The position numbers and the translations under genes were made by a program. Shown one piece after another: positions 44,210-52,331 of a DNA stretch of 64,000 nucleotides. How positions within the stretch are numbered: the first letter of the stretch is position 1; the number at the start of each line of letters is the position of its first letter. Location: assembly GCA_038900335.1 (NCBI GenBank), contig JBBMRB010000002.1, positions 1 through 64,000 of the forward strand, read 5' to 3'. The notes under the pieces were generated by a model. It made no database searches and was not told the DNA's origin. It saw nothing but the letters and a program-made list of their open reading frames with translations. Source of the DNA: Rs1 sp038900335 (GTDB lineage Bacteria; Pseudomonadota; Gammaproteobacteria; Pseudomonadales; Balneatricaceae).

Positions 44210-45256
44210 ATGACACCGATCAATAGAATCCGCAAGATAGTTGTCAGGTATTTTATAGATTTGCGATGGCAAAGTATTTTCTTTGCTATCGCCATTTATA
44301 TGGTACTTAGCTGGGCTATCCTAACACTGTGTGGCGAAACAGATATTACCCAAAACGCCAATTTTTTATATTGGATTATGGTCACCGCCTCCACCGTTGG
44401 TTATGGTGATTTCTCCCCTACGACTACCGCAGGTAAATACGCAACCGCTTTATTTGTCATTCCATTGGGCTTAAGCATTTTCGGCTTAGTGATCGGACGA
44501 ATTGCAGCATTTATCTCATACCACTGGAAAAAAGGAATGTTAGGTTTGAAAGCACTGGATTATGAAAACCATATTTTAATCATCGGCTGGAATGATAATC
44601 GCACACTACAACTTGTTCGCCTTTTGTTAAAAGAGACACAAGGAGTAGTACCCGAACAAAAGATAGCACTTTGCGTGCGAGCAAATATAGACAACCCGAT
44701 GCCCCAGAGCATTGGTTTTGTAAGAACATCTAGCTTTAGTAATGAAGCCGACATGGATCGCGCCTGTATCAAAAAAGCCGCCTGCATTATTATCGATAAC
44801 CCGGAAGATGATATTACGATGACCACTGCGCTTTTTTGTTCTAAGCAAAATCCGAATGCCCATATTATGGCCTACTTCAAAGACGAGCAACTTGGCTTTT
44901 TACTGAAAGATCACTGCCCTAACGTCGAGTGTATGCCCTCAGTCGCTGTCGAGATGTTGGCAAAATCAGCGATGGACCCAGGCTCTAGCCTTTTACATCA
45001 ACAACTGCTTGATTCAAATCATGGTATGACACAATACTCTATCGCTTATACTGATAGTAAAGACATTGATTTTGCGACACTGTTTCATACATTTAAACAT
45101 CAACATCAAGCGACACTGATTGGCATAATGACACCACAAAGCTCTGCCATTGAATTAAACCCGCAACTGAGCGCTACTGTGCCATCTAACAGCACCTTGT
45201 ACTATATTGCATCAAAACGTATAAAAGATATTAATTGGCATACAGCATCTAATTAA
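44210..45256 (+). CDS. Two-TM potassium channel with RCK/TrkA-N regulatory domain
   Basis: The N-terminal 110 residues hold two membrane helices around a pore loop with the selectivity filter TVGYGDFSP (about residues 63-71). A cytoplasmic RCK-type Rossmann domain (HILIIGWNDNR, about residue 123) follows, then a C-terminal regulatory region, for 348 residues in all. It should be a ligand-gated potassium channel of the MthK/Kch kind. It starts 3 bases after the PspA-like gene stop codon, so it is firmly part of this operon. The E. coli yjf cluster lacks such a gene, suggesting that ion flux is tied to the membrane response here. Confidence 0.92.
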   Translation: MTPINRIRKIVVRYFIDLRWQSIFFAIAIYMVLSWAILTLCGETDITQNANFLYWIMVTASTVGYGDFSPTTTAGKYATALFVIPLGLSIFGLVIGRIAAFISYHWKKGMLGLKALDYENHILIIGWNDNRTLQLVRLLLKETQGVVPEQKIALCVRANIDNPMPQSIGFVRTSSFSNEADMDRACIKKAACIIIDNPEDDITMTTALFCSKQNPNAHIMAYFKDEQLGFLLKDHCPNVECMPSVAVEMLAKSAMDPGSSLLHQQLLDSNHGMTQYSIAYTDSKDIDFATLFHTFKHQHQATLIGIMTPQSSAIELNPQLSATVPSNSTLYYIASKRIKDINWHTASN

Positions 45257-45267
45257 GGATTGAGGTT

Positions 45268-45921
45268 ATGTTTAAAAACTTTTTCTCTAAAAACAAAGAA
45301 GCTAACATCAAAGATACACCACCAGAAATCATGGGATTGCGATCAGGTGGTGCATTTGAGTTGGATGCTTTAAAAATGCGATTAATAGAACCTGATTTAA
45401 TTATACAAGGCGCTGCGACAACGCATTTAATACAAGCTGTTGGTGTCGTCGCGCTAGACGATACCACCACTGTTTTACGTTATTACACTGATGATGACGC
45501 TTTTATTCAAGTCTTATTAGAAGGTGGCATGTCTGAGAATCACATTAGTGATGTGAAGTTATGGTATTTCTATGAGACGCAAAGTATCAGTTCACAAGCG
45601 CAATGGGACAGCATTTTAGACGCAACCATTAGCCAAGCAAGCCTTACTTTAGAAGACTGTCAATTTGAACCGGTCTGGGAAAATGCCAGCCAAAAAATAG
45701 CGGCTCCGGTTGCTATGACAGAGAAGACCTATAGTAGCGAGGGATCCATTTCCCATACCGATCAATTTTGCATGCTTTATGAGCGTAAAATCAAAGAGAA
45801 TTTTTTTGAATACGCTATGCTCAGTGGTGAAGAAAAAATTATCGATAATCGGGCTGATCGCTGCCTAGTTAAAATGACAGGCTTTGATTTACAGCCCGCA
45901 GATGTCAATATCATAGGCTAA
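45268..45921 (+). CDS. yjfK: YjfK family protein (DUF2491)
   Basis: This 217-residue soluble protein matches YjfK/DUF2491 in length (E. coli about 219) and in position between the channel and yjfL. Recognisable parts are PPEIMGLRSGGAFELDALKMRL near residue 20 and a C-terminal part with FCMLYERKIKENFFEYAMLS. A GAGGTT ribosome site precedes the ATG. The function is unknown. The family is found almost only beside yjfI, pspA-like and ATP-grasp ligase genes. Confidence 0.88.
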   Translation: MFKNFFSKNKEANIKDTPPEIMGLRSGGAFELDALKMRLIEPDLIIQGAATTHLIQAVGVVALDDTTTVLRYYTDDDAFIQVLLEGGMSENHISDVKLWYFYETQSISSQAQWDSILDATISQASLTLEDCQFEPVWENASQKIAAPVAMTEKTYSSEGSISHTDQFCMLYERKIKENFFEYAMLSGEEKIIDNRADRCLVKMTGFDLQPADVNIIG

Positions 45922-45958
45922 CAAACACTATTAATTAACACGAAAAGGAATATTACTT

Positions 45959-46375
45959 ATGCAGGCTATACAAGCTTCATTACTGGGTTTGGCTGACTTT
46001 GCTAGCTACTTTGCGATATCAATTTTATTACTGTTATCTTTTAAATTTATATATACGCTTATAACCCCGCAAGATGAATGGAAGCTGGTAAAAGAAAACC
46101 AAAACACAGCCGCCGCGATTGGCTTTATGGGTGCGGTTATTGGTTTTGCTCTGGCATTGGCAAGCGCTGCATCTAACTCACATTCTTTGATTGATTTTAT
46201 TGTTTGGGGAGTCATTGCTCTTATCGCACAAACGATTGCCTTCGCCATGGTTCGCTTTATCTTTATGCCAAAAATTGTGCAACGTATCAATGATAATGAA
46301 ATATCAGCAGGTATTGTACTAGGTGGCACTTCAATCGCAGTTGGTTTATTAAATGCAGCTTGCATGACTTACTAG
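45959..46375 (+). CDS. yjfL: YjfL family membrane protein (DUF350)
   Basis: This small membrane protein of 138 residues has four hydrophobic helices. The DUF350 pattern is clear in ENQNTAAAIGFMGAVIGFALALASAASNS and EISAGIVLGGTSIAVGLLNAACMTY. An AAGGA site precedes the ATG. DUF350 proteins have no established activity, though they are repeatedly linked with ATP-grasp ligases of the glutathionylspermidine-synthase type, as here. Confidence 0.9.
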   Translation: MQAIQASLLGLADFASYFAISILLLLSFKFIYTLITPQDEWKLVKENQNTAAAIGFMGAVIGFALALASAASNSHSLIDFIVWGVIALIAQTIAFAMVRFIFMPKIVQRINDNEISAGIVLGGTSIAVGLLNAACMTY

Positions 46376-46387
46376 GCGGAGCGGACC

Positions 46388-46999
46388 ATGAAACGTACCA
46401 AACATATTGACTTGTTATCCATGCGAAAGGCAGCAAAGCCATTTGCATTCAAACCGCTAGTAGTGGCTGTCACAGCAGGCTCCCTTATCGGTTGTAGTGA
46501 TGACACTCAAAAAGTAAAAATTTACCATGACGCTGACCAGTGCGCCGCCAGCCACCCCAGCCAAGTCAGCGAATGCGAACTCGCCTACAAGGAAGCGGTT
46601 AACAAAGCGGCGCAATCCGGACCTAAATACAGCTCAATGGCTGCCTGTATTACTGATTTTGGCGCTAACAACTGCGGTGCATATCCATCTTCTAACAATC
46701 AAAGCTACTTTATGCCTTTTATCTCGGGCTTTATGTTTAGCTCTATACTCAATCAAGTCTCGCGCTCTGCTCCTTTATACACCTCATATTCTAGAAGATC
46801 CCCTGCCTATAATAATTGGGTTTCTACGGATGGCACTTTATATGGCAATGTTTTTAGTCGTCAAATAAAAGTGAATAATGATGCGTTCAAAGCAAAACCT
46901 GCTGTTAAGCGCACAATGTCTAGAGGCGGGTTTGGTTCAACCATCGCGGCCAAATCAAACTTTAGCGGCAAATCATCTCGCGGCAGCTGGGGCGGATAA
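46388..46999 (+). CDS. ygiB: YgiB/YjfM family lipoprotein (DUF1190)
   Basis: This 203-residue protein shows the DUF1190 layout. A basic N-terminus is followed by a hydrophobic stretch ending in the lipobox-like LIGC (cysteine near residue 36). A cysteine-containing domain (DADQCAASHPSQVSECELAYKEAV...CITDFGANNCG) comes next. The tail is rich in S, R and G and ends SRGSWGG. It is probably lipidated and exported. The ligase gene starts one base after its stop codon. The glycine-rich C-terminus is of interest as a possible ligase substrate. Confidence 0.88.
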   Translation: MKRTKHIDLLSMRKAAKPFAFKPLVVAVTAGSLIGCSDDTQKVKIYHDADQCAASHPSQVSECELAYKEAVNKAAQSGPKYSSMAACITDFGANNCGAYPSSNNQSYFMPFISGFMFSSILNQVSRSAPLYTSYSRRSPAYNNWVSTDGTLYGNVFSRQIKVNNDAFKAKPAVKRTMSRGGFGSTIAAKSNFSGKSSRGSWGG

Positions 47000-47000
47000 A

Positions 47001-48164
47001 TTGTTTAGATCTATCATTACACAAAGACCTTCTTGGCAAGATAGCGCAAGAGAATATGGTTTCAATTTTCATACCATGCATGGAGAAGCCTACTGGGACG
47101 AATCTGCATTTTATCAATTTAATTTACACCAAATTGAGCAAGATATAGAAGCGCCCACTAAAGAGCTACATCAAATGTGTCTTAGTGTCGTTGATAAAGT
47201 GGTATCAGACCAACAGTGGTTAGAAAAATTTCAAATCCCTGGTGAACACTGGCAGTTTATAAAAGATTCATGGCTTAATAAAGAGCCCTCTTTATACTCT
47301 CGAATGGACTTAGTGTATGGCGGTAGTGGTCACGCTAAACTCTATGAAAACAATGCTGACACGCCAACTAGCCTATATGAAACCGGGTTTTGGCAATGGC
47401 TGTGGTTAGAAGATCAAGTCAATGGCGGTAAGTTAAGCAGGCAATCTGATCAATTTAACTCTTTACAAGAAAAGCTTATTAACCGGTTTGCCACACTTAA
47501 ACTGAGTCATTTTGGTGAAACCTTGTATTTTTGTTGCTGCAAAGACACCGATGAAGACCGAGGCACTGTCCAATATTTAGAAGACTGCGCTAGCGCTGCG
47601 GGCATCAACTGCGCTTTTATTTATGTTGAAGATATCGGCCTCTCTGCTGATAACTGTTTCACTGACTTAGAGCATCAAAAAATAACCTGGATGTTCAAGC
47701 TCTACCCCTGGGAATTCATGCTGCGTGAAAAATATGCAAGTGCGCTTTCAACATCGGGCACTACGTGGATAGAACCGCCTTGGAAGTCTATTTTATCTAA
47801 CAAAGCATTATTACCTATGCTGTGGAAAATGTATCCTAATCACCCAAATCTTTTAGCGAGCTTCTTTGAAGATGAGCTGCACTTAAGCAACCTTCAAAAC
47901 TATGTAAAAAAACCTATTTTTGCCAGAGAGGGCGCTAATATCAGTATTCATATCGATGGTGTAGAAACCTACGCATCACCTGGCCCTTATGGACAAGAAG
48001 GCTATATTTATCAGGCTTACCACCCTCTTCCTGCTTTTGGTGATAATTTTACCCTCATAGGCTCTTGGCTAGTTAATGATCAACCAGCCGGGATTTCAGT
48101 AAGGGAAGATACCAATAAAATAACCCAAGATTTATCTCGTTTTTTACCACACATTATTTTATAG
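47001..48164 (+). CDS. ygiC: YgiC/YjfC family ATP-grasp ligase (glutathionylspermidine synthase-like)
   Basis: This 387-residue ATP-grasp enzyme is related to the synthetase half of glutathionylspermidine synthase and should join a carboxylate to an amine using ATP. Key segments are PSLYSRMDLVYGG, LYENNADTPTSLYE, CCKDTDEDRGTVQYL, FKLYPWEFMLRE, KPIFAREGANISI and GSWLVNDQPAGI. A longer frame opens at 46878 inside ygiB. The TTG at 47001, preceded by GGGGCGG, fits E. coli YgiC (386 residues) exactly. No amidase domain is present. The true substrate in this family is unknown. Confidence 0.93.
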   Translation: MFRSIITQRPSWQDSAREYGFNFHTMHGEAYWDESAFYQFNLHQIEQDIEAPTKELHQMCLSVVDKVVSDQQWLEKFQIPGEHWQFIKDSWLNKEPSLYSRMDLVYGGSGHAKLYENNADTPTSLYETGFWQWLWLEDQVNGGKLSRQSDQFNSLQEKLINRFATLKLSHFGETLYFCCCKDTDEDRGTVQYLEDCASAAGINCAFIYVEDIGLSADNCFTDLEHQKITWMFKLYPWEFMLREKYASALSTSGTTWIEPPWKSILSNKALLPMLWKMYPNHPNLLASFFEDELHLSNLQNYVKKPIFAREGANISIHIDGVETYASPGPYGQEGYIYQAYHPLPAFGDNFTLIGSWLVNDQPAGISVREDTNKITQDLSRFLPHIIL

Positions 48165-48176
48165 GTATTTATACTG

Positions 48177-48734
48177 ATGACTGCTCAGAACCAATCACTG
48201 CCTTTTAAAAAACAATTAAAATTAGTCATCACCCTATGCTTACTATTAGCTTTAATAGAAGTAATTAACACATTATCGGCAAGGGCTCTGAACCACTACG
48301 GCCTGATTCCTAGAAATATCAACGGTCTAATGGGTATTGTTAGCTCTGTATTTTTACATGGTAGCTTAGTGCATTTTTTATCTAACATAGTCCCTTTTGC
48401 CCTATTTAGCTTCTTGCTATTACAACATGGCACTAAACGTTATATTCAAGTAACGCTCATCTGTATTGTCGCAACCGGCTTATTAGTGTGGCTCTTTGGC
48501 AGAAACGCAAACCACATAGGCGCTAGTGGCTTAATATATGGTTATTTTGGCTATTTGCTCCTTGCCGGTTTTATGGCAAAAAAAGCAAAGCTCATGTTAA
48601 TCTCCCTTTTTGTTGGCATCACTTATGGCACCTTAGTATTAGGGGTATTACCGACAACGAGTTATATCTCATGGGAAAGTCATTTATTCGGCTTAGTTGT
48701 CGGGCTTATCTGCGCCTATAAGCTCAATAAATAA
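48177..48734 (+). CDS. Rhomboid family intramembrane serine protease
   Basis: This 185-residue protein has about six membrane helices. It carries the rhomboid core: FLHGSLVHFLSNIVPF (residues about 60-75), the catalytic serine in NHIGASGLIYGYFGYLL, and a histidine in the last helix segment WESHLFGLVVGL. It starts 12 bases after the ligase stop codon and is the last gene of the operon. Rhomboids cleave single-pass membrane proteins within the bilayer. Its co-expression with YjfL, YgiB and the PspA-like protein suggests that one of these, or a membrane quality-control client, is its substrate. Confidence 0.9.
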   Translation: MTAQNQSLPFKKQLKLVITLCLLLALIEVINTLSARALNHYGLIPRNINGLMGIVSSVFLHGSLVHFLSNIVPFALFSFLLLQHGTKRYIQVTLICIVATGLLVWLFGRNANHIGASGLIYGYFGYLLLAGFMAKKAKLMLISLFVGITYGTLVLGVLPTTSYISWESHLFGLVVGLICAYKLNK

Positions 48735-48870
48735 GCACCCAGTGATTGACTGATATTTAATCTATCACTCTCAGTTTTGATCTCAGCTATTATTTAGCAC
48801 TCCCCGCTTTTCCTTAGCAGCAAACATAATTTTAAAATCAGTACAAACAATTGTATTCAAAACACATAAA

Positions 48871-48904
48871 ATGTTCGAATGATCATTGATATGTTCGTTT
48901 GATC
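48871..48904 (+). promoter_or_regulatory. Tandem GlpR-like operator upstream of ugpB
   Basis: Two direct copies of ATGTTCGWWTGATC lie at 48871-48884 and 48891-48904, exactly 20 bp apart (two helical turns). The ATGTTCG core matches the half-site of E. coli GlpR. The operon downstream encodes a GlpR-like DeoR-family regulator, the natural candidate to bind here. Confidence 0.6.
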
Positions 48905-48975
48905 GATTTTATTAAAACTATATTGTTTGATTATTTTCATTCGCTCATATTGCTTTAATAAGAAAAAGTGGGGTA

Positions 48976-49015
48976 ATATCATATTAGTGTCATATTTGTG
49001 TCACCAAAATGTCAC
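48976..49015 (+). promoter_or_regulatory. Pho box array upstream of ugpB
   Basis: Four 7-bp half-sites lie at exact 11-bp spacing: atatcat (48976), gtgtcat (48987), gtgtcac (48998) and atgtcac (49009). The last three fit the PhoB consensus CTGTCAY with only the first base changed, and the first is weaker. PhoB dimers bind such 7+4 direct repeats. The E. coli ugp operon is also PhoB-dependent. A TTGACA hexamer at 49133-49138 may be a minus-35 box. Confidence 0.7.
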
Positions 49016-49186
49016 ACAATCAAATTAGTCTACTCTTCGTTAAGTAAGCAAAATTTTTATTTAACGCAAACTAGGCTTCGTTTTTAAGATATTTAATCTT
49101 TTAAAGTTAACTAGCTGAACAACAGCTTATGCTTGACAAAAATAAATAATAAATTGCTAACAATAGCTTTTTAAAGGAGATATCCA

Positions 49187-50491
49187 ATGTTGAAAAAATC
49201 CATTATCGCTGCATCCATTACTGCTGCTTTCCTATCATCCGCAGCACAAGCGGCTGTGGAAGTAAATTGGTGGCATGCTATGGGCGGTACGAACACTGAG
49301 TTAGTTAACAAAATAGCCGATGATTTTAATGCCTCACAAAGTGATTACAAAGTTAATGCTATTTACAAAGGTAACTACACTGAAACAATGACGGCTGCTA
49401 TCGCTGCCTTTAGAGCAAAAAAACAGCCTCATATTGTACAGGTGTTCGAAGTAGGCACAGCGACTATGATGGCAGCTAAAGGCGCTGTTTATCCTGTTGA
49501 ACAAGTGATGAATGATGCAGGTGTTGCATTAGATAAATCAAGTTACTTACCCGCTGTTATCTCTTATTACCAAACACCTGAAGGTGAATTGCTATCAATG
49601 CCGTTTAACAGCTCTACACCTGTTTTATGGTACAACAAAGACGCATTCAAAGCCGCTGGCATCGACAGCGTACCGACAACTTGGGACGAAGTGCAAAGCA
49701 GCGCGAAGAAACTTGTTGATAGCGGTATGAAATGTGGTATTGCTGTGGGTTATCAGTCTTGGGGCTTAATCGAAAACTACAGCGCTTGGAACAACATCCC
49801 ACTAGGCACTAAGCAAAATGGTTATGCGGGCTTAGATACAGAACTTACTTTTAACAACAAGCACGTCAGCGCTAATTTACAACGCCTATCTGATATGCAA
49901 AAAGATGGTAGTTTTGCATACGGTGGTCGTCGCGGTGAAAGCTTAGAAATGTTTACCGGTGGCAGCTGTGGCATGTGGATCAACTCTTCAGCTTATTACG
50001 GCTCTATGGTTAGCCAAGCTAAGTTTGATTACGCACAAACGATGATGCCTTTTGATAGCAATGTAACAACAGCACCGCAAAACTCTATTATTGGTGGCGC
50101 CACTTTATGGACACTTAAAGGCCATGAAAAAGAAGATTATAAAGGTGTAGCAAAATTCATGCAGTATTTGTCTACTGCTGAAGTACAAGCGTGGTGGCAT
50201 CAAGCTACCGGTTACGTACCTATTACCACAGCGGCTTATGAGCTTAGTAAAGAGCAAGGTTTTTATGAGAAAAACCCTGGTACTGAAACAGCGATTAAAC
50301 AGCTGAGTTTGAATACGCCTACAGAAAATTCTAGAGGTATTCGCTTCGGTAATTTCGTCCAAGTTCGCGATATCATCAATGCGGAAATGGAAAAAATCTG
50401 GGATGGCTCTAAAACAGCAGAAGAAGCAATGGATGACGCTGTTAAAGAATCAAATAAATTACTTCGCAAATTCGAAAAAGCTAACAAGTAA
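49187..50491 (+). CDS. ugpB: sn-Glycerol-3-phosphate-binding periplasmic protein UgpB
   Basis: UgpB captures glycerol-3-phosphate and glycerophosphodiesters in the periplasm for the UgpAEC importer. The 434 residues begin with a signal peptide ending AAQAA and then VEVNWWHAMGGTNTELVNKIADDFN, the UgpB hallmark. NSSTPVLWYNKDAFKAAG and GFYEKNPGTETAIKQL are further family segments. An AAAGGAG ribosome site precedes the ATG. It is the first gene of the operon and is followed by a hairpin that could limit read-through into the permease genes. Confidence 0.95.
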   Translation: MLKKSIIAASITAAFLSSAAQAAVEVNWWHAMGGTNTELVNKIADDFNASQSDYKVNAIYKGNYTETMTAAIAAFRAKKQPHIVQVFEVGTATMMAAKGAVYPVEQVMNDAGVALDKSSYLPAVISYYQTPEGELLSMPFNSSTPVLWYNKDAFKAAGIDSVPTTWDEVQSSAKKLVDSGMKCGIAVGYQSWGLIENYSAWNNIPLGTKQNGYAGLDTELTFNNKHVSANLQRLSDMQKDGSFAYGGRRGESLEMFTGGSCGMWINSSAYYGSMVSQAKFDYAQTMMPFDSNVTTAPQNSIIGGATLWTLKGHEKEDYKGVAKFMQYLSTAEVQAWWHQATGYVPITTAAYELSKEQGFYEKNPGTETAIKQLSLNTPTENSRGIRFGNFVQVRDIINAEMEKIWDGSKTAEEAMDDAVKESNKLLRKFEKANK

Positions 50492-50506
50492 TTATTTGTT
50501 GTAAAT

Positions 50507-50540
50507 ATAGGTCGCTCATTTAGGGCGACCTATTGTTTTT
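50507..50540 (+). terminator. Intercistronic hairpin between ugpB and ugpA
   Basis: A 9-bp stem ataggtcgc/gcgacctat with a 9-base loop is followed by TGTTTTTTA. It lies just after ugpB and probably causes partial termination, giving excess binding protein over transporter. Confidence 0.88.
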
Positions 50541-50609
50541 TACTCAAGTTTCCAGCCACACTAAACAGTATCAGCACAATCAAGATATTGTTGCATATCA
50601 GGTATTACA

Positions 50610-51491
50610 ATGCATAAACGTGTCCACTACAACACATCGTATTTGCCTTATTTATTAGTAGCTCCACAAATAATAATAACGCTATTATTTTTTATTTGGC
50701 CCGCTATGCAGGCGCTCTATCAGTCTTTTTTATTAGAAGATGCCTTCGGGTTATCTTCTGAGTTTGTTTGGTTTGATAACTTTATCGAGCTATACCATAG
50801 CGAAAGTTATTTAGACTCCTTTGGCCGCACTGCTTTTTTCTCCATCGCTGTCGCAGTATTATCAATGGGCACTTCTTTATTCTTAGCCGCATTAGCGGAT
50901 CGAGTCATACGAGGCTCAGGCAGTTATCGTACACTACTGATTATCCCCTATGCCGTTGCTCCCGTTCTGGCCGGTACTTTATGGCTATTCTTATTTAATC
51001 CGACATTAGGCATTATTGCTTATCTATTAGACTTCGTCGGTGTAGATTGGAACCATAAGCTCAATAGCTCCCAGGCAATGACATTAGTTATTATTGCTGC
51101 TGCATGGAAACAAATCAGCTATAACTTTTTATTCTTTATTGCTGCAATGCACTCTATTCCTAAATCACTTATTGAAGCGGCGGCCATTGATGGCGCAGGT
51201 CCTGTTCATCGTTTTTTAACCATTATCTTCCCGCTAATTTCACCAACCACATTCTTTTTACTCGTCGTGAATGTGACGTATGCCTTCTTTGATACTTTCG
51301 GCATTATTCACGCTATCACCTCAGGCGGCCCTGGTAACTCGACTGAAATCCTGGTTTATAAAGTATTTAATGATGGTTTTGTCGGGTTAGATTTAGGCGG
51401 CTCAGCAGCGCAATCAGTCGTGCTCTTATTTATCGTTATTATTCTAACGGTAGTTCAATTTAAATATATAGAGCGCAAGGTAGAATACTAA
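50610..51491 (+). CDS. ugpA: Glycerol-3-phosphate ABC transporter permease UgpA
   Basis: This 293-residue inner-membrane permease has six helices. The opening YLLVAPQIIITLLFFIWPAMQALYQSF is typical of MalF-type sugar permeases and UgpA. The EAA loop for ATPase contact is in SLIEAAAIDGAGPVHRFLTIIFPLISPT (about residue 190). The segment HAITSGGPGNSTEILVYKVF is characteristic of UgpA. Its stop codon overlaps the ugpE start by one base (TAATG). Confidence 0.95.
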   Translation: MHKRVHYNTSYLPYLLVAPQIIITLLFFIWPAMQALYQSFLLEDAFGLSSEFVWFDNFIELYHSESYLDSFGRTAFFSIAVAVLSMGTSLFLAALADRVIRGSGSYRTLLIIPYAVAPVLAGTLWLFLFNPTLGIIAYLLDFVGVDWNHKLNSSQAMTLVIIAAAWKQISYNFLFFIAAMHSIPKSLIEAAAIDGAGPVHRFLTIIFPLISPTTFFLLVVNVTYAFFDTFGIIHAITSGGPGNSTEILVYKVFNDGFVGLDLGGSAAQSVVLLFIVIILTVVQFKYIERKVEY

Positions 51492-52330
51492 TGATAGAAA
51501 ACAGACCTATAACCACCTTTGTTAGCCACACTATACTACTTATTGGCGTGGCTTTAATTGTCTTCCCTATCTGGGTGATGATAGTTGCCGCAACCCATGA
51601 GGCCACCAGATTAACGCAAGCTCCGTTGCCTTTATTACCAGGAGATTATTTTTGGATCAATTTAAAGACATTATTTAGCGGTAATAATTTTGGTGCGCCA
51701 ATACATTTATCACTCTTTAATAGCCTGATAATGGCGTTAATGATTTCAGTTGGTAAAATCACAATTTCAGTTATTTCCGCTTTTGCCATTGTTTATTTTA
51801 AATTTCGCTTTCGCATGTTTTTCTTTTGGTTAATATTTATTACTTTAATGCTACCTGTTGAAGTCAGAATACTACCAACCTATGAAGTGATAGCGAATTT
51901 TGGCATGTTAGATACATACTGGGGTTTAAGTGTGCCTTTGATTGCATCGGCAACTGCTACCTTTATGTTTAGACAAACGTTTTTAACCATCCCTGATGAG
52001 CTAATGGAAGCATCGAGAATTGATGGCGCCGGCCCGATGCGCTTTTTCTTTGATGTTGTTATTCCAATGTCTAGAACAAACATCGCCGCGCTCTTTGTTA
52101 TCTTGTTTATTTTCGGCTGGAACCAATACCTATGGCCACTACTCATTACTACAGACCCTGATATGTACACTGTAGTAATGAGTATAAAACAAATGCTAGA
52201 AGCCGCCGAAGGCGAGCCACAATGGCACCTTATTATGATGACTGCTTTAGTCGCCATGTTACCCCCAGTATTAGTCGTTATTTTCATGCAGAAGATTTTT
52301 GTTAAAGGTCTGACGGATTCGGAGAAATAA
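51491..52330 (+). CDS. ugpE: Glycerol-3-phosphate ABC transporter permease UgpE
   Basis: This is the second permease subunit, 279 residues with six helices. VEVRILPTYEVIANFGMLDTYWGL and the EAA loop ELMEASRIDGAGPMRFFFDVVIPMSRT are diagnostic of UgpE, and the C-terminus includes GWNQYLWPLLITTDPDMYTV. It overlaps ugpA by one base and is followed after 1 base by ugpC, so the three genes are translated as a block. Confidence 0.95.
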   Translation: MIENRPITTFVSHTILLIGVALIVFPIWVMIVAATHEATRLTQAPLPLLPGDYFWINLKTLFSGNNFGAPIHLSLFNSLIMALMISVGKITISVISAFAIVYFKFRFRMFFFWLIFITLMLPVEVRILPTYEVIANFGMLDTYWGLSVPLIASATATFMFRQTFLTIPDELMEASRIDGAGPMRFFFDVVIPMSRTNIAALFVILFIFGWNQYLWPLLITTDPDMYTVVMSIKQMLEAAEGEPQWHLIMMTALVAMLPPVLVVIFMQKIFVKGLTDSEK

Positions 52331-52331
52331 A

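Noticed and set aside
46878..47000. N-terminal extension of the YgiC ligase overlapping ygiB
   Set aside because: The TTG at 47001 with a GGGGCGG site gives the family length; the extension is ygiB read in another frame.
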